Positions 35,924 to 43,628 of a stretch of DNA of 56,359 nucleotides are shown in pieces. Origin of the DNA: an uncultured Verrucomicrobia subdivision 3 bacterium (GTDB lineage: Bacteria; Verrucomicrobiota; Verrucomicrobiia; Limisphaerales; UBA11358); the NCBI GenBank assembly GCA_903872345.1, contig CAIQKM010000153.1:1-56359 (forward strand), given 5' to 3'. The notes beneath the pieces were generated by a model. That model had not been told where the DNA came from and ran no database searches. It saw only the letters and a program-made list of their open reading frames with translations. The position numbers and the translations under genes are program-made. The first letter of the stretch is position 1, and each line of letters opens with the position of its first letter.

Positions 35924-38497
35924 TTAGCCGAGGATGATTTCCAATTTTTCCCCGGCGGATATTTGTACAGTATTTATCAGGGTGAGCAGGACTTGTTTTC
36001 CTTCCCGTTCCAACTGAACCGCCACCGATTTTCCCGCGTGCAACACGGTTGCCGAATGTGCCGAGTCATTCGTCAGGGCGATGGTTTTTAAATGCAGTTC
36101 TCCCCAGTGTAAGATCAATTCCGCCTTGTGTCGGCCGCCTTCGATCTGCTGGCCAAAGCTGCCCCAGCCGGCGGCGCTGGTGAAGGCAGCCTTGAAGTTT
36201 TCCGGCGTTAACTTTGGGGCAAATCCAATATGCTGTTTCGGACCGTGATAGGCAAAGCCGCACGCGGCGAGGAATACGCCGTAACTGGCCATGGCGCGGG
36301 AATAATGGTCGCCGCATTCTATCTCGTTCCAAGGATTGCGGCGCGAGGCGTGGTGGCGGTCATGAATGGCGCGCTCAACCGCCAGGCCCTCCAGCACCAG
36401 ACCTTCGCCGATCATGTGACCCGCCACCTGATGTTCAAAGCCGCTCATGCACTCGTTGAGATAGCCCACGCCCATCGCCATCCGGCCTTCCACCTTCTTG
36501 GGATACTCGCGGTCGCCGTTCGGCCAGGTGGTCATGATGACGCCGCCTTCACCGGCCATGGCATACCAGCGGCCGTCTTTGAACACCTGCCGATAGGGCC
36601 CGACATCCGGTGTGAAGTTATACTTCCAGATCGAGCGCAGCGCGGATTGGGTCTGCGCCTGCGGCAAAATGCGTCCAAGCCCGACTTGGTGTGCCCAGGC
36701 CTGGCCGTAAACCTGATCAATGTGACAGCCATTGCCGATGATGAAACTGTTGGCATGACTGGGATCGGGCTTGTGGATGAAATATTCGCCATTCCAAAGG
36801 CGGGCCACCAAATTCTTAGCCCCGACATCCGTGATACCTTTTGCCGAGCGGGCAAATTCAAGGTCCCCCATTTCCTTGGCCATCTCCTCGCAGGCGCGCA
36901 GTGCCGCCAGATAAAGCGAACTGGTCCAGGACATCGCGCCCCACCAACTGCCGCAATCCAGGGTGGTCGATTGCCAACCGTCTATGATGCCGTCGCTATT
37001 GCCGTCTTGCTGGATCAGCCATTGCATGGCCTGTTTGATTTTGGGCCAATTCCGTTTTAGAAAGGCCGCGTCCAGCGACATCTGATGCTCCCGATAGGCG
37101 CGCAGGATATTGCCGGCCTGCCCGTCCAGCACGAAGTCGCCGCGATATTCGCCGCGCGTCCAGATGCCGCCGGTGGTCGGGTCGAAGCCGATGCCCTCGG
37201 CAAAATCCTGCATCTCGTGAACCGACCTTTCCAAGTCGGGAAAAAGCCGCCCCATGGCCTGGGCATAAAACCAGACGCTGGTGCAAGTGCCCTCGCAGCA
37301 GCCGACACCTTCACGTCCATAGAAACGTCCGTTCGCAAAACGATGGCTGGTCGAGGTTGCGAGAATGGAGGTGTTGAGAAACGTGCGATCCAATAACCAA
37401 TAGGGCAGCGTCGAATCATACCAGGTGTCGCGCCATAACTTGGTCTGACCTGCGAGGCGCGGAAAGTTTCCGGCGACATATTCCGCCACCGCCTGCGCCG
37501 AATCGAATCTTGTCGCGTAATGCCGCCCGACATCAGTTTGTTTCTTGCCGAGGGATAAATTCGGGAAATGCCACGCGAGGACGAACGTCACCGTCTTCGC
37601 TTCGCCCGGGGCGAGCGTGAATTTTTGGCCGAGCCAGCCAATCAATTCCGTTGCGAACGCAGCGGAGTTGTCGCCGCTCGTTTCATCCGCTTCGCCCAGC
37701 AACGCGAGCGCCAGCGTGCCAAAGTCCGGCAATTTATCTGCGCCCGCGTCGGCTGCCGCCGAGCAGAGCAGCATAGTTGCGCCGCTCGCCGACACAAAAC
37801 GGTTGTGCAAAACGCCGCCGCGTTTGCGGTGATGCAAACACACGGCATTTTCAAGTTCGCCGGCAAGGGTGGCCGCCACCATGGCGGCGGAAGTGTTGCG
37901 GACGGTAAATTGAAGAATCGTTGCGGGCAGGCTGGAGTCGTCCGTGTTCAGCGGAATGAATGGCGAAAAGGCTTCGAGCGTCACCGCCAGCGGCACATTG
38001 GCATCTGCGTAATTTGCGATGCCGACGGGGTATTCGCCCCGGAAAGTCACTTCCGAAAATCCGGCATCATCCAAGGGGACAACGTGCTCGCCGAGCTTAA
38101 GCGAAAATGTTTGCGTGAGCGGCAGATCCGGGGTGAGCGGCTTGGCGTAGTGGCCCGCGCCGGTGGCAATGTCCTGGTTGAAAATATCCCAATGCCAGAG
38201 CCGGCCATTGCCGCCGAGATAAAGTTGTCCCGCGCCGATGCCGCCCACGGGCATGCCGATAAATTTGAGCTCGCTGCCGCGCCAGATTTGGGGAGTTCCC
38301 CGCTCGAAAAGCGATTTGACCCAGGCCGGCGAAAGTTTTTTTTCGGCCGGCACCAGATGGTCAAAATCCGCGCGGGTGAACGGTCCGGCCATGACCGGCA
38401 GGCGGGCGAAGGCCAGCCCGAGGACGGTGGTGGCGGATGATTTTAAAAAATCACGTCGCTCCCATTGGCGGGCGGGCAAACTGGATTTTTCGTTCAT
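35924..38497 (-). CDS. Tat-exported GH116-like glycosidase
   Basis: An 857-residue tandem paralogue of the gene at 32741. ATG 38497 gives MNEKSSLPARQWERRDFLKS, a twin-arginine signal; the frame is open to 38731, but that part overlaps the sulfatase gene. Likely catalytic residues are Glu396 in YGREGVGCC and Asp514 in TTLDCGSWW. It lacks the inserted domain: the corresponding place reads ADAGADKLPDFG. Over long stretches the two proteins match closely (for example PVGGIGAGQLYLGG in both), which indicates duplication followed by loss or gain of one domain and perhaps different substrates. It follows the Cys-type sulfatase gene by 29 bp. Confidence 0.87.
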   Translation of the reverse strand: MNEKSSLPARQWERRDFLKSSATTVLGLAFARLPVMAGPFTRADFDHLVPAEKKLSPAWVKSLFERGTPQIWRGSELKFIGMPVGGIGAGQLYLGGNGRLWHWDIFNQDIATGAGHYAKPLTPDLPLTQTFSLKLGEHVVPLDDAGFSEVTFRGEYPVGIANYADANVPLAVTLEAFSPFIPLNTDDSSLPATILQFTVRNTSAAMVAATLAGELENAVCLHHRKRGGVLHNRFVSASGATMLLCSAAADAGADKLPDFGTLALALLGEADETSGDNSAAFATELIGWLGQKFTLAPGEAKTVTFVLAWHFPNLSLGKKQTDVGRHYATRFDSAQAVAEYVAGNFPRLAGQTKLWRDTWYDSTLPYWLLDRTFLNTSILATSTSHRFANGRFYGREGVGCCEGTCTSVWFYAQAMGRLFPDLERSVHEMQDFAEGIGFDPTTGGIWTRGEYRGDFVLDGQAGNILRAYREHQMSLDAAFLKRNWPKIKQAMQWLIQQDGNSDGIIDGWQSTTLDCGSWWGAMSWTSSLYLAALRACEEMAKEMGDLEFARSAKGITDVGAKNLVARLWNGEYFIHKPDPSHANSFIIGNGCHIDQVYGQAWAHQVGLGRILPQAQTQSALRSIWKYNFTPDVGPYRQVFKDGRWYAMAGEGGVIMTTWPNGDREYPKKVEGRMAMGVGYLNECMSGFEHQVAGHMIGEGLVLEGLAVERAIHDRHHASRRNPWNEIECGDHYSRAMASYGVFLAACGFAYHGPKQHIGFAPKLTPENFKAAFTSAAGWGSFGQQIEGGRHKAELILHWGELHLKTIALTNDSAHSATVLHAGKSVAVQLEREGKQVLLTLINTVQISAGEKLEIILG

Positions 38498-38526
38498 CGG
38501 GGAAATCCGCTTTGGCAAGAATGCCT

Positions 38527-40137
38527 TTAATCGAGCGTTTGCTGGCTTTTCCACCAGGTTGGATTGGGTTGCCAATGCGGCTGCAAAAATTCGGCGTGCT
38601 GTTTCTCGAGATTTTCCTTTTGTTTGATTGCGGCCCGGTGCTGCTGAACCGCCCACGCTGTTTGGTAATCCGGATTGGGTTGGGGGATTTTTGCGCCGGT
38701 TGATTTCAGCCAAGCTGCCAATTGCGACCACAGTTCGGCGGCGCGATTTGTTTCCGTCGTTGACAGATCATGCTGCTCGCCAATATCGGCGGCCAAATTA
38801 TAAAGCTCGTTGTGCCCGTCTTCCCAATAGTGAATCAGTTTCCAATCGCCCAAGCGAATGATGGACGAGGGTTCCCCGCCCTGGTTGCCGTAGTGCGGAT
38901 AGTGCCAGAAGAGCGGACGGGGCGCGATGTTGCCGCCGGTGAGCAACGGCACGAGACTCACGCCATCAACAATTTGTTTCGGTGAATTGGTAACTCCCGC
39001 CAGTTGCAAAAGCGTCGGAAAATAATCAATGCCGCTCACGGGCGTATCGCACGTACTGCCGGCAGGCGTAAGGCCCGGCGCGCGAATATAAACCGGCACG
39101 CGCGTACCGCCTTCCCACTGGCGACCTTTGCCTCCACGATAAGGCAGTTGCGACGAACTGAAACTATCGCCGGAAACCACGCCGCCGTTGTCGCCGGTTA
39201 GCACGACAATCGTGTTGGAGGACAGTCCTAGTTCATCCAGTTTTTTCAGAACGCGGCCGGTGGCGTTGTCCATTTCATCAATCAGTCCGGCGTAAATCGG
39301 ATTGTCTTGCACGATGCGGACGGGCAGCGTGCGGTCGATTTGAAAACGCTCCTCGGGCGGCGGTTGGGCGGCGGCTTTGGCCCGATATTTTTCCCAAAGC
39401 GGCTTGGTGGTTTGAATCGGACCATGCACGGCGTAAAACGCCAGGTAAGCCAGGAACGGCCGGTTGGTGTTTTGTTCGATGAAGGAAATGGTCTCGTCCG
39501 CAAGGCGTTGGGTTAGCGATTGACCGCGCGGGCCGCTGGGGAGCTTGGGATTGATCCAGGGTGCGTAATATCCGCCTTCCGGACTGCCGGCGTCCCAGCC
39601 CCCCTTGTTGACATCAAATCCCCTATCTTCCGGCCAGGTGCCTTTGCTGCCCAAATGCCATTTGCCTGCAAAAAAGGTCGTGTAGCCTGCGCTTTTGAGT
39701 GCTTCGGCCAAAGTTGTCGTCATCGGTGGCAGGTTGCGGACGTAGTCGGGCGGCAGCAATTTGCAATGGCGTGTTTTGGCGAAGGCGTCGCCGACTTCCG
39801 CCCCTAAATAATCGGTGATGCCGTGTCGCGTCGGATATTGTCCCAGCAAAATGCTCGCGCGTGACGGGCTGCACACGCAGCAAGCGGCGTAGCCTTGGGT
39901 AAAACGCATGCCGCCGCGGGCCAGGGCGTCAATGTTCGGCGTCTCGTAAAACTTGCTGCCTTCCACGCCCACGTCCTTGATGCCGTAATCATCCACGAGG
40001 ATGAAAAGGATGTTGGGCCGGTTGGCGGCTTCAGCTTGCATCCACGTCAAAAGCAATGCCCCCAACAAACACCAGAACATTCCGCGATATGGAGCACAGC
40101 CCAGTAGCGATACGGGCAGAGTCTGAATTGTTTTCAT
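38527..40137 (-). CDS. Exported sulfatase, Cys-type
   Basis: A 536-residue arylsulfatase-superfamily enzyme with an N-terminal signal segment (hydrophobic about residues 21-38). The formylglycine site is Cys89 in CVCSPSRAS (CxPSR). Metal ligands are seen in LVDDYGIKD (Asp49, Asp50) and in VVLTGDNGG. GKWHLGSKG supplies Lys and His, and AVHGPIQ another His. The Cys-type needs a formylglycine-generating enzyme or anSME, neither of which is in the window. It should remove sulfate esters from the polysaccharide. The gene is 45 bp downstream of the GH29 gene. Confidence 0.93.
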   Translation of the reverse strand: MKTIQTLPVSLLGCAPYRGMFWCLLGALLLTWMQAEAANRPNILFILVDDYGIKDVGVEGSKFYETPNIDALARGGMRFTQGYAACCVCSPSRASILLGQYPTRHGITDYLGAEVGDAFAKTRHCKLLPPDYVRNLPPMTTTLAEALKSAGYTTFFAGKWHLGSKGTWPEDRGFDVNKGGWDAGSPEGGYYAPWINPKLPSGPRGQSLTQRLADETISFIEQNTNRPFLAYLAFYAVHGPIQTTKPLWEKYRAKAAAQPPPEERFQIDRTLPVRIVQDNPIYAGLIDEMDNATGRVLKKLDELGLSSNTIVVLTGDNGGVVSGDSFSSSQLPYRGGKGRQWEGGTRVPVYIRAPGLTPAGSTCDTPVSGIDYFPTLLQLAGVTNSPKQIVDGVSLVPLLTGGNIAPRPLFWHYPHYGNQGGEPSSIIRLGDWKLIHYWEDGHNELYNLAADIGEQHDLSTTETNRAAELWSQLAAWLKSTGAKIPQPNPDYQTAWAVQQHRAAIKQKENLEKQHAEFLQPHWQPNPTWWKSQQTLD

Positions 40138-40182
40138 GTCATTTTAGGCCGAGGGATTTTGGACTCGGCGTTGGTTGGGCTT

Positions 40183-41697
40183 TTACATTTTCTGCGCCGT
40201 TTTGACCTGAATCATGATTACCGTGTCCGCCGGATGCGCCGTGCGGTTTAATCCGGTGATGTGTAGCGCTCCATCTTGCGCAAGGTCGTATTTCAATTTC
40301 TTGCCGGTGAATAAATCGCGGCAGCCGGTGATTTTTTCAGGAATGGCCGGCGTGGTGAATTCGTTGCCTTGGTAGCCGGGCAATAGGTGGACAAAATATT
40401 TCCCTGGTTTGCTGGTGAACCCGTATTGGCCGTCCACTGGATTCCACGGTCCGCCCCGCGTTCCATAAATACTGTCACCCACCATGGCCAGCCAGTCACC
40501 AACGCGTTTGGTCAAGGCCGCATGGGTGGCGGGAATGACGCCATGCCGGTCCGGTCCAAAATTTAAGAGCATATTGCCGTTGCGCACGACGACGTTGACG
40601 AGGAAGCCGACGATTTCGTCATAGGCCATCAGGTTCTGATGAGTGTTGTAGCCCCAGGAAGACTTGTTCAGGTTGAGGCATTTCTCCCAGTAATACGGCC
40701 TGACCGGTCCGGTCACGGGCTTCGACCCTTCCTCGTCGCCGATGTCGCCAATCCAGCCGGCGCGTTTGTTGACGATGACATTGGGCGAGTATTTGCGGGC
40801 AATGCCCATCAGGCCCAAGGCCTTGCCGGTTTCGTCATAGTCACTGAACTCGGCGTCAATTGGCCAGGGGTTGTTGGGGTCGCGGTAGCGACCCGGTTCC
40901 CAAAAGAACATCGCGTCCCGGTCCGACCCCTGTTGCGCCAGCCAGCCGCCGTCCCAGAAAACATAATCGAACGGGCCGTAGTTTTTAAACAATGTGCGCA
41001 CCTGTTCATAAACTTCGTTCTTCATTGCCCGGGCATTTTCCCGGTGGGCCGGGTCGGTTTGATAGTGCCACATGTTGGTCGCGCAATTCGTGCCCCACAC
41101 ATCGTAATACCCGGGATAGCGCCAGTTGATGGGCGAGTAATACAGCCCCACTCTCAACCCGGCCGCGCGGCACGCCTTGACGTATTCGGCATAAAGATCC
41201 CGGTGAATCGTTTGGACGCTCGTGAAGGCGTTCGGATGGCGGCTGTCAAACAGCGCAAACCCGTCGTGATGCCGCGCGGTCAGGCACATGTATTTTATCC
41301 CCGAATCTTTGGCGATTTTGGCCCAGGCGGCCGGGTCAAAATCTTTGGCATCAAAATAGACGCCGTCGCCCTGGTCGGTGGCGAACTTCCGGTAGGCCGC
41401 CGGAGTCATGCGGGTGTTCTCCATGTACCACTCCCCCTTGGCCGGCACGGCGTAGAGTCCCCAGTGGAGAAACATGCCAAACTTTGCGTCCATGTACCAC
41501 TGCATCGCTGCGTCGTCTTGCTGCACGATGCCGAGATCGTTGGTGAGCTGCCGCGCAAAAGCTGCCGTGACGGTCAGCCACGAAACAAAAAACAACGCCG
41601 CAACTTTGAACAGCGTCAATGGAGCATATTGTGCCGGCTGGTTCCGGCGCATGGAAACGACTTTCTTTGCTGGCGGTGAAATGCGTCTGCTTTTCAT
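40183..41697 (-). CDS. Exported alpha-L-fucosidase (GH29)
   Basis: A 504-residue GH29 enzyme that releases alpha-L-fucose. The N-terminus has a hydrophobic signal at about residues 28-47 (LTLFKVAALFFVSWLTVTAA). An ATG at 41652 would shorten the leader, but the 41697 start lies just 6 bp after the upstream sulfatase stop and fits translational coupling. Motifs: KFGMFLHWGLYAVPAKGEWY, YMCLTARHHDGFALFDS and FDYVFWDGGW, with Asp249 as the likely nucleophile. A C-terminal beta domain of about 90 residues is present. Fucose removal next to two sulfatases points to a fucose-containing sulfated polysaccharide. Confidence 0.94.
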   Translation of the reverse strand: MKSRRISPPAKKVVSMRRNQPAQYAPLTLFKVAALFFVSWLTVTAAFARQLTNDLGIVQQDDAAMQWYMDAKFGMFLHWGLYAVPAKGEWYMENTRMTPAAYRKFATDQGDGVYFDAKDFDPAAWAKIAKDSGIKYMCLTARHHDGFALFDSRHPNAFTSVQTIHRDLYAEYVKACRAAGLRVGLYYSPINWRYPGYYDVWGTNCATNMWHYQTDPAHRENARAMKNEVYEQVRTLFKNYGPFDYVFWDGGWLAQQGSDRDAMFFWEPGRYRDPNNPWPIDAEFSDYDETGKALGLMGIARKYSPNVIVNKRAGWIGDIGDEEGSKPVTGPVRPYYWEKCLNLNKSSWGYNTHQNLMAYDEIVGFLVNVVVRNGNMLLNFGPDRHGVIPATHAALTKRVGDWLAMVGDSIYGTRGGPWNPVDGQYGFTSKPGKYFVHLLPGYQGNEFTTPAIPEKITGCRDLFTGKKLKYDLAQDGALHITGLNRTAHPADTVIMIQVKTAQKM

Positions 41698-41703
41698 GTG
41701 CTG

Positions 41704-43131
41704 CTAATGTTTTTGCTCCGTATCGATGGGTTGCGGGAGATTTCGTTCCGTGGTTCCGGGCAGGTGCGGGAGCATCATTTGCCGGCCCCAAGCGGCATAT
41801 TTTACGCCAAGTTCATCCCGCACCCCGGGTTCTGCTCCGGCCAGATTGTTACACTCCGAAATGTCCCGGGAAAGATCGTACAGCTCGGCGGTCTTTCCGG
41901 TGGCCGGGACAACCAGCTTATACTTGCCAGCCCGCACCGCAAACGCCCCCCGGTCCGGCATTTGCAGAAAGATGGCCGCATGTGGCGCACCTGGTTTTAT
42001 CCCGGCGAGATAGGGGATAAGGTTGACCCCGTCAATCGGGGTTTTCGGATTGATGGGGGCATTCGCCAAGGCAACGATGGTTGCAAAAATATCGAGGGAC
42101 AAAACCGGCTGGTCATAAACGCCGCCCTTGGGCAAATGCCCCGGCCACTGCAGCGCAAACGGCACGCGCCAGCCGCCTTCCCAGGGATAACTTTTGGAAC
42201 CGCGCAAGGGATAATTGTCGGAGGAATTTTCATCCAGCGCCCCGCCGCTGGCGGACAGATAAACCACCAGGGTCTGCTCCTCCAGACGATCTTTCCGAAG
42301 TTCTGCCAGAATGCCGCCGACCCCGTCGTCCACCGCGCTCATCATCGCGGCATAGGTCCGGCGATGCGGGCCCAGAATTTTTGAAAATCTGCGCAAATAT
42401 TTTTCCGGGACTTCCGGCAACCCGTTGTCGGTAACATCCAAAGGACCGTGCGGGCCATTGTAGGCCAATAATAGGAAGAACGGTTTGTCCTGGTGCCGCG
42501 CAATAAAGCGCACCGCTTCCCCTGACAATTCGTCCGTCAGATAGTTCGTGGTTTTGACCGGCGCATAATTGCGCATCAGCCAGAGATGCCAGCTATCGTC
42601 GTCCGTTTTTACCTTCCGGGGGTCATCAACGGTATATTCCTCCGGCAAATACCGGTGTCCCGCCCCCAGAAAGCCATAAAATTCGTGGAATCCGCGCTTG
42701 AGCGGATGCATGGCCGGGCCGTAGCCCAGATGCCATTTGCCTATGATGCCAGTTTCATAACCTGCCTGGCCCAGCGCGTCGGCCAGCGTGGTTTCGGTCG
42801 GCGGCAGGCCGGCATCCTGATTGTTGGGCTGCCATTGGGTATCGTGTTCATATCCGAAACGTTCGGGATAGCGTCCGGTCAGCAAGCCGGCGCGGCTGGG
42901 CGAACTGAATGGCGACGCCAAATATCCGCTGGTGAAACGGACCCCGTTGCTGGCAATGGAATCAAGGTTGGGTGTCGCGATGTCCTGGCTGCCGTTGAAT
43001 CCGACATCGTGATAACCCTGGTCATCCGTGAGAATAACGATGAGATTGGGCGGGGAAGCCGGCCCGCCCAAGGCGGGGAAACCGCAGCTGATGCCTAACG
43101 CATAAAGGAATATGTATTTGGCTCGTTTCAA
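41704..43131 (-). CDS. Exported sulfatase-like protein, Ser-type, lacking the Asp-Asn metal pair
   Basis: A 475-residue sulfatase-superfamily protein with a signal peptide (MKRAKYIFLYALGISCGFPA). The residue to be oxidised is Ser76 in SPFSSPSRAGL (SxPSR); Ser-type sites can be matured only by the radical-SAM anSME, not by FGE. Asp36-Asp37 (TDDQGYHD), GKWHLG and NGPHGPL are present. However, the second metal-binding strand, normally SDNG, reads SASG (Ser293-Ala294-Ser295-Gly296), so both the usual Asp and Asn are missing. It may be inactive, a binding protein or an atypical enzyme. It is the first gene of the run toward the fucosidase. Confidence 0.87.
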   Translation of the reverse strand: MKRAKYIFLYALGISCGFPALGGPASPPNLIVILTDDQGYHDVGFNGSQDIATPNLDSIASNGVRFTSGYLASPFSSPSRAGLLTGRYPERFGYEHDTQWQPNNQDAGLPPTETTLADALGQAGYETGIIGKWHLGYGPAMHPLKRGFHEFYGFLGAGHRYLPEEYTVDDPRKVKTDDDSWHLWLMRNYAPVKTTNYLTDELSGEAVRFIARHQDKPFFLLLAYNGPHGPLDVTDNGLPEVPEKYLRRFSKILGPHRRTYAAMMSAVDDGVGGILAELRKDRLEEQTLVVYLSASGGALDENSSDNYPLRGSKSYPWEGGWRVPFALQWPGHLPKGGVYDQPVLSLDIFATIVALANAPINPKTPIDGVNLIPYLAGIKPGAPHAAIFLQMPDRGAFAVRAGKYKLVVPATGKTAELYDLSRDISECNNLAGAEPGVRDELGVKYAAWGRQMMLPHLPGTTERNLPQPIDTEQKH

Positions 43132-43316
43132 GTTTTTAGATCAGTGGCGTATGTGGTTTTATTCAGACAGCACCATCCCCAATGCTTCCAAGACAACCGC
43201 CATCAACATGGGCACCGGCTCACCATGCCGGAGTTGCGCGTGGCTGACGAGCCAAAAGACATCAAACCGTTGGGGTTAACAATGAAAATGTAACCACGTG
43301 TGAAAAAACATGCCAC

Positions 43317-43330
43317 CACGAGAACTCGTG
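43317..43330. promoter_or_regulatory. Dyad operator candidate, copy 3 (CACGAGAACTCGTG)
   Basis: Identical to the 14-mer at 26322-26335, and the identity continues outward (GCCAC before it, ATG after it). It lies 186 bp upstream of the Ser-type sulfatase start and about 300 bp upstream of the giant PATR gene. Confidence 0.6.
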
Positions 43331-43392
43331 ATGCGCCAAAATACGCCGGCAAGCATCGTTTTGGCCGTGCCACAACTGTCAGCCGTACTAAT

Positions 43393-43412
43393 CACGAATA
43401 TTATGGTTCGTG
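43393..43412. promoter_or_regulatory. Second dyad type, CACGAA-N8-TTCGTG
   Basis: Perfect 6-bp half-sites (43393-43398 and 43407-43412) are spaced by 8 bp. The half-site CACGAA differs from the CACGAG of the other operators at one base but has a different spacing. A TATTAT at 43399-43404 lies between the arms and could be a -10 box on the plus strand, which would put the site over a promoter of the giant gene. Only one copy was seen. Confidence 0.4.
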
Positions 43413-43471
43413 CCGCCCGGTTTAAAAACAAGTGGAAGATTCAATAACTGCAATGTGCGGGTTTGAATCAT

Positions 43472-43485
43472 CCCGAGAACTCGTG
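43472..43485. promoter_or_regulatory. Dyad operator candidate, copy 4 (CCCGAGAACTCGTG)
   Basis: Identical to the 14-mer at 28589-28602 and one base off the perfect form at 26322 and 43317. It is 144 bp upstream of the giant PATR gene start and directly abuts the ATAGGCAAAAATGG motif at 43486-43499. Confidence 0.55.
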
Positions 43486-43499
43486 ATAGGCAAAAATGG
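43486..43499 (+). promoter_or_regulatory. Motif shared upstream of both giant genes, copy 1
   Basis: ATAGGCAAAAATGG here is repeated exactly at 51855-51868. The two lie 130 and 43 bp upstream of the respective giant-protein ATGs. Role unknown; it could be a regulatory or leader element, or chance. Confidence 0.35.
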
Positions 43500-43628
43500 A
43501 ACGATGCGGTAGTGTCATGACCGTACCCACACAAATGACAACCCAAAGGTTTGAAAAACAACACGCATTGCCTGAATGTGTCCCCAACTGAATTTCCGCT
43601 GTAAGCCGTTCCAGAGTCAAACATTGAA

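Larger units (their letters stand above)
43132..43628. other. Divergent control region between the sulfatase operon and the giant PATR gene
   Basis: No gene is supported in these 497 bp; a short minus-strand frame at 43388-43657 has no features and overlaps the giant gene start. The region holds two copies of the dyad operator candidate (43317-43330 and 43472-43485), a third related dyad at 43393-43412, and a 14-nt motif at 43486-43499 that is repeated upstream of the next giant gene. A TACATT read on the minus strand (43292 to 43287) could be a -10 box for the sulfatase operon. Together this looks like a shared regulatory region. Confidence 0.6.
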
